In this document: one piece after another, positions 1 through 6,855 of the stretch
Layout: every line of letters starts with the position of its first letter
Position numbering within the stretch: the stretch's first letter is position 1
Origin: CAYUQT01 sp964596165
GTDB taxonomy: Bacteria; Planctomycetota; Phycisphaerae; UBA1845; JAFGLZ01
Direction: 5' to 3'
Length of the DNA stretch: 26,839 nt
Assembly (NCBI GenBank): GCA_964596165.1
Contig: CAZQTW010000078.1
Location: forward strand, 1-26,839
Notes under the pieces: model-generated
Databases searched by the model: none
Told to the model about the DNA's origin: nothing
What the model saw: the letters and a program-made list of their open reading frames with translations, nothing else
Program-made: the position numbers and the translations under genes

Positions 1-52
1 TAACCCACAAGGAGGTCGTAAAAAAGAGGCCAGTGTGAATAATCCGGGCTAG
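1..52 (+). CDS. 3' end of an upstream gene (partial, unidentified)
   Basis: A reading frame is open from the window edge (first full codon at base 2) and ends in TAG at 50-52, coding for a hydrophilic tail read as NPQGGRKKEASVNNPG. The final G of its stop is the first base of the symporter's GTG start (TAGTG). That is a typical arrangement for translational coupling and the main reason to take the frame as real. Sixteen residues are too few to identify the protein. It could be chance, since a 16-codon open frame is not rare at this GC content. Confidence 0.35.
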   Translation, partial: NPQGGRKKEASVNNPG

Positions 53-1872
53 TGGACTTAAGCATTCTGATCGCGTACGTCGGGGCGGTATTGACGATCG
101 GTTTTTGGGTCAAGCGGCGGGCGTCGCGGGGGCTTGAATCGTATTTCCTCGGCGGTCGACAGTTGCCCTGGTGGATGATCGCCATGAGCGGTTCATCCAG
201 CTACTTCGACATCACCGGCACGATGTGGATCGTGTCGATGTTCGTGGCCTATGGGTTCAACGGCTTCTGGATCCAGTGGGTGTGGGGCTTTCTGATCGCC
301 GCGTTCTATTTGGCGTTCATGGGCAAGTGGATTCGCCGTAGCGGCGTGCTGACTGGGGCCGAGTGGATGGTCTACCGTTTCGGGCAGGGACCCGGCGGCG
401 ACGCCGCCCGTCTGGCGTACACGATGTTCGCCGTCCTGACGCTCACCGCGTTCATCGGCTATGCCGCCGTCGGCATGGGCAAGTTCGGCTCGCAGTTCCT
501 ACCGGTCTATGACTGGTTTGGCGGAATCAGCCCGAAGTACGTGGACAAGGTGTGCTCCACACTTATCATTGGCGTCACCGGCGCGTATGTGGTAGTAGGA
601 GGGTTCACCGGCCTGACGATCATCGAGTTCTTCCAGACGATCGTGCTGAGCACCGGCGCGGCGATCATCGCGTACCTGGGTTATGCGACGTTTGATCCCC
701 AGATGGTTTCACAAGCCCTCCACACGCTCGCCACGGGCCCCGATCGGCTGGTGGCCGTCGCGCCCGACACGTGGTATTCGATCGTCCCTCCGTGGCGGAT
801 CCAGGACGGGAGCAATATGTACGCGGTGTTTGGGGCGGTCGTGATCGCCTTCCTGATGAAGGGTTTGTTGCTCGGCGCGAGTGGCCCGGAGCAACTCTAC
901 GACTTTCAGAAGTTTCTGGCCTCACGCAACCCGCGCGAGGCATCGCTCGCCGGCATGCTTTGGGGCATCTGTCATACGGTGCGGTTTCCGATGGCGATGG
1001 CGATCACCGTCATTGGGCTGGTGGCCGTCGCCAAGACGCCGACAGCCGGGTTTGATACGGAGAAGGTTCTTCCATACGTCATTGCGAACAGACTGCCGGT
1101 TGGACTAAAGGGCATCGCGATCGCCGCGCTGATTGCCGCGTTCATGGCCACATTCAGTGCGATGGTGAACGGCGCAGCATCGTATCTGATTCGCGACATT
1201 TATCAGCGGTACATCCGACCGGCCGCCAGCACGGAACACTATGTTCGCGCAAGTTATGTCGCGAGTGTTCTGATGATCGTGGTCGGCATCTGCATCTCGT
1301 TCGTCAGTGAATCGATCAATGCAATGTTGACCTGGATCCTGGGATTCTTGGGCTCGGCAGTTCTGTTGCCCAATGTCCTGCGGTGGTACTGGTGGCGATT
1401 AACGGGCTACGGTTTCGCGGCCGGTGTCTGGATGGGCATGATCCTGTCGCTCGCCGAGACGTTCGTTGAGCCGATCATTGCTGCGAAGATCGGGCACGGG
1501 GTTCCCGTTTACTACACGTTACCCGTGCTGGCGATTGCATCGATGGCCGCCTGTGTCATTGTGACGTTCCTGACGCAGCCGCCGGAGATGAAGACGTTGG
1601 TCCATTTTTACAGGACCACACAGCCGACCGGCATCTGGGGACCAGTGGTCAAGCATCTGGCGGCCGCTGAGCCGGGGTTCCGCAAAGAGCCGTTCGGCCG
1701 GGACGCTCTCCACTTGGTCGTCGGGCTTCTATGGCTTGGGGCGATGTACGTCGGACCGAGCTACGCCGTGGCCCGCCAATGGGCCCCTGCGGTGATCTGC
1801 GGGATCGTCGTGGTCATCGGATCGCTAATCTTGGCCACGAGTTGGCGCCGAACGCTGAAGTACGCTTCGTAG
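52..1872 (+). CDS. Sodium:solute symporter (SSS family)
   Basis: Predicted inner-membrane Na+-coupled transporter of 606 residues. The N-terminus shows the SSS signature: a first membrane helix, then a SYFLGGRQLPWW segment near residues 31-42 and a Gly/Ser-rich helix (MSGSSSYFDITGTMW). About a dozen further hydrophobic segments follow, up to the basic C-terminus. The length is at the upper end for the family (usually about 450-600). The substrate cannot be read from sequence; sugars, organic acids and amino acids are all handled by relatives. The start is GTG at 52, because an in-frame TAA lies at 40-42. No strong Shine-Dalgarno site precedes it, but the start overlaps the stop of the preceding frame, so coupled translation is likely. 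It converges on tatD with a 54-nt gap holding only an imperfect CCTTG/CAAGG inverted repeat. Confidence 0.88.
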   Translation: MDLSILIAYVGAVLTIGFWVKRRASRGLESYFLGGRQLPWWMIAMSGSSSYFDITGTMWIVSMFVAYGFNGFWIQWVWGFLIAAFYLAFMGKWIRRSGVLTGAEWMVYRFGQGPGGDAARLAYTMFAVLTLTAFIGYAAVGMGKFGSQFLPVYDWFGGISPKYVDKVCSTLIIGVTGAYVVVGGFTGLTIIEFFQTIVLSTGAAIIAYLGYATFDPQMVSQALHTLATGPDRLVAVAPDTWYSIVPPWRIQDGSNMYAVFGAVVIAFLMKGLLLGASGPEQLYDFQKFLASRNPREASLAGMLWGICHTVRFPMAMAITVIGLVAVAKTPTAGFDTEKVLPYVIANRLPVGLKGIAIAALIAAFMATFSAMVNGAASYLIRDIYQRYIRPAASTEHYVRASYVASVLMIVVGICISFVSESINAMLTWILGFLGSAVLLPNVLRWYWWRLTGYGFAAGVWMGMILSLAETFVEPIIAAKIGHGVPVYYTLPVLAIASMAACVIVTFLTQPPEMKTLVHFYRTTQPTGIWGPVVKHLAAAEPGFRKEPFGRDALHLVVGLLWLGAMYVGPSYAVARQWAPAVICGIVVVIGSLILATSWRRTLKYAS

Positions 1873-1926
1873 GGACCTTGTCGAATGCTGATCGACGCGG
1901 CAAGGGGCCATTTGCGACGGCGATCA

Positions 1927-2751
1927 TCACCTCGCCGCCCTCGCTTGCAGTCCAAACAGCGTCTCGGCATTTCGGTTGCAGCGGGCGGCGAGTTCGGAAG
2001 GAGAGGTGCGATAGAGCCCCGCAAGAAAACGGCACGTGTGCACCAAGAGGGCGGGCTCGTTGGGTCTGACCTTTCGGACCGGCTCGGGCGAGTTGAAGGG
2101 GGCGTCTGTTTCGAGCAGCAATCGCTCCGGTGGGATGAGCCTGGCGGCATCGCGAAGGTCGCCGGCATTCTTGAAAGTGACGATACCCGACAGCGAGACG
2201 TACCAGCCCGCGTCGAGAATCCGGCGGACCTCATCGGGCAAGCCGGTAAAGCAGTGAAAGACGCCCCATGGAGGTCGCTTCGCGTGCCTGGCCAACAGGT
2301 CAAGGGCATCATCGACGGATTCACGGCTGTGAATCACCAGCGGCAGGTTGTGGCGTTCGGCCAGACCTATGTGGCGAACGAAGGCCGCCTGCTGCGATGA
2401 GCGGTTGCTGAAGTCGTAATGGTAGTCCAGCCCGGTCTCTCCGACGGCCACCGCACGACCGGACGCCAGCAGTGCATCCAATTCGGCCCAGAGGGCCTCA
2501 GTTGCCTGATTTGCGTGGTGGGGATGAAGGCCGGCGATGGCCCAGAGGTTTTCAAACTGTCCGGCCACAGTGATTGCCTTACGGCTGTCGTCGAGATCGG
2601 TTCCCACTGTGATGCACCGTCGGACACCCGCTGCGCGCGCCCGCTCAAGCACGGCCTCGATCTGTGGTCCGAGGGGTTCATACGTAAGATGACAGTGCGA
2701 GTCGATGAGGTTGAGGTCGGGTTCGGGTTCTGGCGTTACGCGACTGGTCAT
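1927..2751 (-). CDS. tatD: TatD-family metal-dependent hydrolase (DNase)
   Basis: Cytoplasmic TIM-barrel hydrolase of the TatD family (metal-dependent nuclease; relatives act as 3'-5' exonucleases or D-aminoacyl-tRNA deacylase-like enzymes). Visible motifs are the N-terminal metal ligands IDSHCHL, GETGLDYHYD, the IHSRE and FHCFTG strands, and the C-terminal LLETDAPF with downstream RPNEPA. Starting at ATG 2751 gives 274 residues, close to the usual 255-265. A TTG at 2817 would add 22 residues. It has an AAGGGG six nt upstream and lies next to the yraN stop, so it remains possible, but the added residues are not part of the family core. It is last in the ffh-rpsP-trmD-rplS-yraN series and probably co-transcribed with it. 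Confidence 0.9.
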   Translation of the reverse strand: MTSRVTPEPEPDLNLIDSHCHLTYEPLGPQIEAVLERARAAGVRRCITVGTDLDDSRKAITVAGQFENLWAIAGLHPHHANQATEALWAELDALLASGRAVAVGETGLDYHYDFSNRSSQQAAFVRHIGLAERHNLPLVIHSRESVDDALDLLARHAKRPPWGVFHCFTGLPDEVRRILDAGWYVSLSGIVTFKNAGDLRDAARLIPPERLLLETDAPFNSPEPVRKVRPNEPALLVHTCRFLAGLYRTSPSELAARCNRNAETLFGLQARAAR

Positions 2752-2819
2752 GCGCGAGGCTATTATGAGGTTGCCTCGGGAGCCGGACAATCCCCGCAAC
2801 TGCCCCTGTTCGAGCAAGG

Positions 2820-3218
2820 CTAACCCCTTGGCGGCTCGAACGCATCGGGAGTGTGTCGGATCACGGGTCTGCCATTATCAAGAAACGTCACGGCGACGAC
2901 GTCGAACCGGCAGGTCCGATCGTCGGCTTTGTGCTGTGACAGCCAATACCTCGCGACCCGGTGGAGTTGATGCCGCTTGTGGAGTGTCACGGTTTCCTCG
3001 GGGTCGGCGTGCCCGGTGCCCCATCGCGACTTGACCTCCACAAAGGCGATCGTTCGACCATCCAATGCGATCAGGTCGATTTCGCCGGTGGGGCAACGGT
3101 AATTGCGACTAAGGATCTTGCACCCACGTTTCTTGAGGTATCGGCAAACCAGCTTCTCTCCGCGGCGGCCGAGGGACGCTGGATCGGACCGTGAGTCGGT
3201 ACCCAACCATCTTCGCAT
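2820..3218 (-). CDS. yraN: YraN / UPF0102 family protein (endonuclease-like fold)
   Basis: Small cytoplasmic protein with the UPF0102 pattern: LGRRGEKLVCRYL at the front, then a GEIDLIALDG segment and FVEVKSR. The conserved E/D/E/K residues match the restriction-endonuclease-like fold of this family. Its cellular role is not firmly established; YraN genes usually sit beside rnhB, rplS or trmD, as here. The start is uncertain. ATG 3218 gives 132 residues, near the family norm of about 120. In-frame ATGs at 3239 and 3314 would add a basic, poorly structured extension, and none of the three has a convincing Shine-Dalgarno site. A short hairpin sits between it and rplS. Confidence 0.85.
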   Translation of the reverse strand: MRRWLGTDSRSDPASLGRRGEKLVCRYLKKRGCKILSRNYRCPTGEIDLIALDGRTIAFVEVKSRWGTGHADPEETVTLHKRHQLHRVARYWLSQHKADDRTCRFDVVAVTFLDNGRPVIRHTPDAFEPPRG

Positions 3219-3361
3219 ACAAGCGGCGGCACGGCGCATGCTTCGAAGCAATCGCGATGCTACCGCGTCACTTGCGAGGGAAGCCGAACCAGGGCCCGTG
3301 CGGAATCTGCCCATCCACGTCCGCTTTCATCCCCCCGAGTAGACGGCTGCGGTCTTTTCTG

Positions 3362-3377
3362 TCCCCCCATTGGGGGA
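3362..3377. other. Hairpin between rplS and yraN
   Basis: TCCCCC and GGGGGA form a perfect 6-bp stem with a CATT loop, 26 nt past the rplS stop. In the minus-strand transcript it is followed by an A-rich stretch rather than T residues, so it does not look like an intrinsic terminator. It may protect the rplS mRNA end or act as a processing or attenuation element. Confidence 0.4.
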
Positions 3378-3402
3378 GAGGCCTTTCGATCGGCCAAGGG
3401 TC

Positions 3403-3825
3403 TTACTCGTTGGTCGGCGCGGCTTGCTGTGTGTCCTCTGGAGCTTCCTCCGGGGCCACCTGGGCCGCCGCCAGTCCGGCCCGACGGTCTCGGAGACGAC
3501 GAGCCTTTCCGACGCGTTCTCGCAGATAGTACAACTTCGCGCGACGCGTGCGACCTGAGCGAACGATTTCGATGTTCGCGATCTTCGGTGAATCGATCGG
3601 AAAGATTCGCTCGACACCTTCATTGTTGACGATTCGTCGGACAGTGAAGGTCATGTTGGTTCCGTGGCCACGACGAGCGATCACCACGCCGGTATACGGC
3701 TGGATACGTTCCTTGTCTCCCTCGACGATCCGCTGATGAACCGTCACGGTATCGCCAACCCGGAAGTCCAGTGTTTTCTCTCGCCGAAACGCCGATTCGA
3801 CTGCATCGATCAGTTGATGGCTCAT
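3403..3825 (-). CDS. rplS: 50S ribosomal protein L19
   Basis: Large-subunit ribosomal protein at the 30S-50S interface. The body matches L19: FRVGDTVTVHQRI, the RIQPYTGVVIARRG segment, FTVRRI, VERIFPIDSPKI and the basic RAKLYYLRER. Past about residue 112 there is an Ala/Glu/Gln-rich tail of about 25 residues that the usual ~115-residue L19 lacks. The start is ATG 3825 (140 residues): GAGGAG at 3833-3838 lies 7 nt upstream, whereas the in-frame GTG at 3831 would leave only 1 nt. The stop of trmD (TAG, 3838-3840) touches this ribosome site, so translation of the two genes is probably coupled. Confidence 0.96.
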   Translation of the reverse strand: MSHQLIDAVESAFRREKTLDFRVGDTVTVHQRIVEGDKERIQPYTGVVIARRGHGTNMTFTVRRIVNNEGVERIFPIDSPKIANIEIVRSGRTRRAKLYYLRERVGKARRLRDRRAGLAAAQVAPEEAPEDTQQAAPTNE

Positions 3826-3837
3826 CTTCACGCTCCT

Positions 3838-4521
3838 CTATCCTTCATTCAACAAGTCAGGGCGACGCTGCCGGGTCCGATCGATGGCCTGCTGTCGACG
3901 CCACTGCTTCACTTGACCGTGGTCGCCCGAGAGGAGTATCTCGGGCACCGCCATATCTCGAAACACCCTCGGTCGGGTGTATTGCGGATACTCCAGGAGC
4001 CCTTCGGCAAACGAATCCTCGTCCGCCCCGTCTTCGTGGCCCAGCGCTCCGGGTAGGAGTCGAACCACAGCGTCCACCACGACCATCGCTGCCGCCTCGC
4101 CCCCCGAGAGGACATAATCCCCCACGGATACCTCGCGTGGCTTCAGGCCGATACGTATCCGTTCGTCAAATCCCTCGTAGTGCCCGCAGATCAGTACCAG
4201 GTGTCTGTGCCCCGCGAATTCCCGGGCCATCGCCTGGTTGAACCGCTCACCCTGTGGGGTCAGCAGAATCCGCGTGCTTCCGCCGGGCCGTTGCGCCTCC
4301 ACGTGTTCCACTGCCGCAAAAACCGGCCCGCACATCATCACCATTCCGGGCCCGCCGCCAAACGGTTTGTCGTCCACGCTGTGGTGCCGGTCTTCGGCGA
4401 AGTCCCGCAGGTTCGTACATACGATGTCGACCAGTCCGGCCGTCCTCGCCCGTTTGATGATGCTGGCCGAGAAGAACGGATCACATGCCTCCGGAAACAG
4501 CGTCAGGACGTCGATTCGCAT
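3838..4521 (-). CDS. trmD: tRNA (guanine-N1-)-methyltransferase TrmD
   Basis: Methylates G37 next to the anticodon in tRNAs reading CNN codons, using S-adenosylmethionine, and so prevents +1 frameshifting. The sequence has the SPOUT-class trefoil-knot elements LICGHYEGFDERI and SVGDYVLSGGE, the N-terminal MRIDVLTLFPE, and FGGGPGMVM. ATG 4521 gives 227 residues. An open extension to 4605 adds 28 residues with no family similarity and is taken as leader. It lies between rpsP and rplS as in many bacteria, but the rimM gene that normally precedes trmD is missing. Confidence 0.95.
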   Translation of the reverse strand: MRIDVLTLFPEACDPFFSASIIKRARTAGLVDIVCTNLRDFAEDRHHSVDDKPFGGGPGMVMMCGPVFAAVEHVEAQRPGGSTRILLTPQGERFNQAMAREFAGHRHLVLICGHYEGFDERIRIGLKPREVSVGDYVLSGGEAAAMVVVDAVVRLLPGALGHEDGADEDSFAEGLLEYPQYTRPRVFRDMAVPEILLSGDHGQVKQWRRQQAIDRTRQRRPDLLNEG

Positions 4522-4554
4522 CGGACCCACGCGGTCTTTAGGATTCGGCACATG

Positions 4555-4569
4555 CCCGTGTTCCACGGG
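4555..4569. other. Short perfect hairpin in the rpsP-trmD spacer
   Basis: CCCGTG-TTC-CACGGG, a 6-bp stem with a 3-nt loop, lies 33 nt ahead of the trmD start in the 140-nt spacer. It is a possible modulator of trmD expression relative to the ribosomal protein genes. No T-run follows on either strand. Confidence 0.35.
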
Positions 4570-4661
4570 TGCCGGCCTTGGGCACGGCATTCCGTCTCCG
4601 GCCACGCCCCTGGGACGTCCTGTCTTGGGACCACGAGCCCCGAGGAATCGACATCCCGAGA

Positions 4662-4919
4662 CTAGGCCTTCACCGCGATACCGCTTCGCTTCAGCAGCGA
4701 GCGAACGGTATCCGACGGTTGAGCGCCGACTTTCAGCCAGTACTCGATCCGCTCTCGTTCCAACCGGACCTGTTTTTCGGCCTCTTTCTCGTTCGGGTTG
4801 TAGATACCCAGTTCCTCAACCGTTCGACCATCGCGAGGCCGGCGAATGTCCATTGCGGCAATGCGGTAGTAGGGCTTGTGCCTGCGACCGAACCGCTTCA
4901 GTCTCAACTTGACTGCCAC
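4662..4919 (-). CDS. rpsP: 30S ribosomal protein S16
   Basis: Small-subunit ribosomal protein needed for 30S assembly. The protein has 85 residues, the usual length. It begins with the standard MAVKLRLKRFGRRHKPYYRI core and continues with the ELGIYNP segment, ERIEYWLKVGAQPSDTV and LLKRSG. It starts at GTG 4919, and a GAGGAG lies about 6 nt upstream. It follows ffh by 50 nt and is the first ribosomal gene of the cluster. Confidence 0.97.
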   Translation of the reverse strand: MAVKLRLKRFGRRHKPYYRIAAMDIRRPRDGRTVEELGIYNPNEKEAEKQVRLERERIEYWLKVGAQPSDTVRSLLKRSGIAVKA

Positions 4920-4969
4920 GATTTGCTCCTCAACTAGTAACTTGCACCCACATGTAACGCCGGAGTCTG

Positions 4970-6403
4970 CTACCGCCGCCGACGTTTCTTCTTATCCTTC
5001 TGGGTCAGCCGTCGCTTCTTGACGGTTGAACCTTTGACCTTGAACTGCGGCATCTTGCCGCCCCATGCGGACATCTGGGCGAATTGCGTGCCCATCCGCA
5101 AACGATCCGTGAAACTCATGCCGGCCATGACCTTCATCATGTCGCGGGCCTGCGAGAAACTCTTGACCAGTCCGGAAACGTCCACGGGATCCGTTCCGCT
5201 GCCCCGAGCGATGCGGCGGCGGCGGCTGGCGTCGATGAGGTCGGGATTGTTGCGCTCCTTAGGCGTCATCGAGAGGATGATCGCCTTCATGCGCTTCATC
5301 TCGTCCTCGTCGACCTCCATGTTCTTCACTTCGCTTCCGAGACCGGGGATCATCTTGAGCAACTGGCGCATCGTGCCGATGTTCTGCATCTTCTCCATCT
5401 GGACCATGAAGTCGTCCAGACTGAAGCGGCCTTTGGCCATCTTCTCCTGCAGCTTGGCGGCCTCCTCGGCCTTGACCTGCTGCTGGGCCTTCTCGACGAG
5501 TGTGACGATGTCGCCCATGCCGAGGATGCGGCCGGCGATGCGATCCGCGTGAAATTCCTCGAGATCATCAAGTTTCTCGCCGACGCCGATGAACTTGATG
5601 GGCTTGCCGGTGATTGTTTTCACCGAAAGTGCGGCCCCGCCGCGGGTATCGCTGTCGAATTTCGTGAGGATCACGCCGTCCAGTTCGAGCCGCTCGTTGA
5701 ACGCCTTGGCCGTGGCGACGGCGTCCTGGCCGGTCATCGCGTCGATCACCAGGTAGACCTGATGAGGCTGAATCGTCTGGGCGACCTGGCTAACCTCCTG
5801 CATCATCTCTTCGTCGATCGCCAACCGGCCCGCCGTATCCAGGATGACGACGTCGAAGCCCTTCTGCTGAGAGTGCAGCAAGGCGTTGCGGCAGAGCTTG
5901 ACGACGTTTTCATGGCCTCGCTCGGCGTAAACCGGAGCCCCGACCTGTCCGCCGATCACTTCGAGCTGATCGATGGCCGCGGGGCGCTTCAGGTCGGCGG
6001 CCACAAGCAAGGGCTTCTTGCCCTTTCTCATAACCAGCTTGGCCAGTTTGCCGGACGTCGTGGTCTTACCGGAACCCTGCAGGCCGGCCATTAGGATGAT
6101 CGTCGGTGGCGGAGAGACGAAAGGAATCCGCGGATCGACCGGACCCAACAACCGGATCAGTTCGTCATGGACGATCTTGACCATGACTTGGTCGGGGTGG
6201 AGGGTTTTGACGACCTCGGCGCCGATGGCCTTCCGGATCACGTCATCGCAGAACCGGCCGGCCACCTGGACGTTGACGTCGGCCTCGAGAAGGGCGGTGC
6301 GGACATCCTGCATGGATTCGCGGACGTTGCTCTCACTGATGCGACCACGCCCGCGCATCTTGCGGAAGACGTCACTGAAGCGATCTGAAAGTTGGTCGAA
6401 CAC
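4970..6403 (-). CDS. ffh: Signal recognition particle protein Ffh (SRP54)
   Basis: GTPase that binds 4.5S RNA and signal sequences of nascent membrane proteins and docks with FtsY. Counting from GTG 6403 the protein has 477 residues: N domain (about 1-95), G domain with P-loop GLQGSGKTTT (107-116), DTAGRL, TKFDSDTRGG and the GVGEKLDDLEEF closing motif, then a Met-rich M domain with MRQLLKMIPG and the RNA-contacting SRRRRIARGSG. The C-terminus is very basic and ends in RRRR. The frame stays open to an ATG at 6592. GTG 6403 is preferred because the family N-terminus (FDQLSDRFSDVFRKMRG) begins there and the predicted promoter lies between 6595 and 6623. Its neighbours are the classic SRP/ribosomal cluster. 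Confidence 0.95.
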   Translation of the reverse strand: MFDQLSDRFSDVFRKMRGRGRISESNVRESMQDVRTALLEADVNVQVAGRFCDDVIRKAIGAEVVKTLHPDQVMVKIVHDELIRLLGPVDPRIPFVSPPPTIILMAGLQGSGKTTTSGKLAKLVMRKGKKPLLVAADLKRPAAIDQLEVIGGQVGAPVYAERGHENVVKLCRNALLHSQQKGFDVVILDTAGRLAIDEEMMQEVSQVAQTIQPHQVYLVIDAMTGQDAVATAKAFNERLELDGVILTKFDSDTRGGAALSVKTITGKPIKFIGVGEKLDDLEEFHADRIAGRILGMGDIVTLVEKAQQQVKAEEAAKLQEKMAKGRFSLDDFMVQMEKMQNIGTMRQLLKMIPGLGSEVKNMEVDEDEMKRMKAIILSMTPKERNNPDLIDASRRRRIARGSGTDPVDVSGLVKSFSQARDMMKVMAGMSFTDRLRMGTQFAQMSAWGGKMPQFKVKGSTVKKRRLTQKDKKKRRRR

Positions 6404-6504
6404 GTTCGCCCGTCCAAAGGTGCCCCGACGGCGCCATAGAAGGCCTCCGGGACAGGGATACCCCTTCCGGCAAGGCCTAGCCCGGTCGATACGCTCTTGG
6501 GCCC

Positions 6505-6521
6505 CTCCCCTCCGCGGGGAG
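6505..6521 (-). other. GC hairpin in the ffh leader
   Basis: CTCCCC and GGGGAG pair around a 5-nt loop within the predicted ffh 5' untranslated region, about 100 nt before the start codon. It could be a translational control element, or simply a result of high GC content. Confidence 0.3.
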
Positions 6522-6594
6522 TCGCCCTGCTCAATCAGTCCCCACACGGCGCCGGGGCGCTTCTGCCGCGCTGCGCCTATGTGGCAAACCATAT

Positions 6595-6623
6595 AGGATA
6601 GCCAACCTCACTGGGTTGTTCAA
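6595..6623 (-). promoter_or_regulatory. Candidate sigma70-like promoter for ffh
   Basis: On the minus strand TTGAAC (6618-6623) and TATCCT (6595-6600) are separated by exactly 17 nt, each matching consensus at four of six positions. Transcription would start near 6588 and leave a leader of about 185 nt before GTG 6403. The -35 lies inside the palindrome at 6615-6627. Confidence 0.4.
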
Positions 6624-6627
6624 CAAC
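6615..6627. promoter_or_regulatory. 13-nt palindrome over the ffh -35 region
   Basis: GTTGTT-C-AACAAC is a perfect dyad with 6-bp arms that covers the proposed -35 hexamer. Its position suits a repressor or activator site. No known regulator can be named from it. Confidence 0.3.
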
Positions 6628-6708
6628 AGAGTACGTGCGAACCGACACAATCCGCCTCTGGCGCTCTTTCAGACCCGACTTGTCGTTGAATTGACATCCA
6701 TACCTGCG

Positions 6709-6737
6709 ATGACAGTCGAGGACTCTTCTGAGATAAT
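6709..6737 (+). promoter_or_regulatory. Candidate sigma70-like promoter for the glycosidase-like gene
   Basis: ATGACA (6709-6714) and GATAAT (6732-6737) each match consensus at five of six positions and are 17 nt apart. Transcription would start near 6744 and give a leader of about 112 nt before ATG 6856. This argues against any start upstream of the promoter, such as the in-frame ATG at 6616. Confidence 0.5.
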
Positions 6738-6805
6738 CACGAAAGCTGGGGTTAGGCTCAGATTCGACTGGCTGCCATGTTCGTACGGCCGACGGCCATG
6801 GGGAG

Positions 6806-6821
6806 GTTGCGCAGGCGCAAC
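6806..6821 (+). other. Perfect inverted repeat in the 5' leader of the glycosidase-like gene
   Basis: GTTGCGC-AG-GCGCAAC can fold into a 6-7 bp stem about 35 nt before the start codon. It is followed closely by a second hairpin at 6829-6840. Confidence 0.35.
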
Positions 6822-6828
6822 AACGGGC

Positions 6829-6840
6829 CAGCTTCGGCTG
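6829..6840 (+). other. UUCG-tetraloop hairpin next to the ribosome site
   Basis: CAGC-TTCG-GCTG has a C-G closing pair around UUCG, the especially stable tetraloop. It ends 3 nt before the GGAG (6844-6847) that serves ATG 6856, so it could influence ribosome access. Confidence 0.4.
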
Positions 6841-6855
6841 CTTGGAGTTCAGGTC

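Larger units (their letters stand above)
6404..6855. other. Divergent intergenic region
   Basis: This stretch of about 450 nt separates ffh (leftward) from the glycosidase-like gene (rightward). It holds a candidate promoter for each direction, a 13-nt palindrome, and short GC-rich hairpins in both predicted leaders. The frames that cross it are open only because of GC content and lack family similarity. I see no RNA gene: a CCGGAAGG on the minus strand resembles the SRP RNA apical loop but lacks the partner strand. Confidence 0.6.

Noticed and set aside
1885..2400. Plus-strand frame after the symporter
   Set aside because: Opposite tatD, which has clear metal-binding motifs; this frame has none.
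3362..3377. Intrinsic terminator after rplS
   Set aside because: The hairpin is real but is followed by A residues, not a T-run, on the relevant strand.
5084..6094. Long plus-strand open frame opposite ffh
   Set aside because: It is a frame shadow of ffh: no ribosome site, His/Leu/Asp-rich composition typical of antisense frames, and ffh itself is certain.
6404..6480. Possible SRP (4.5S) RNA gene next to ffh on the minus strand, from a CCGGAAGG sequence
   Set aside because: The GGAA apical-loop part is there, but the matching AGCAGCC side and flanking stem are not, and the segment lies in the ffh leader.
6691..6696. Perfect TTGACA as a -35 for the glycosidase-like gene
   Set aside because: No acceptable -10 lies 15-19 nt downstream; the ATGACA/GATAAT pair at 6709-6737 fits better.
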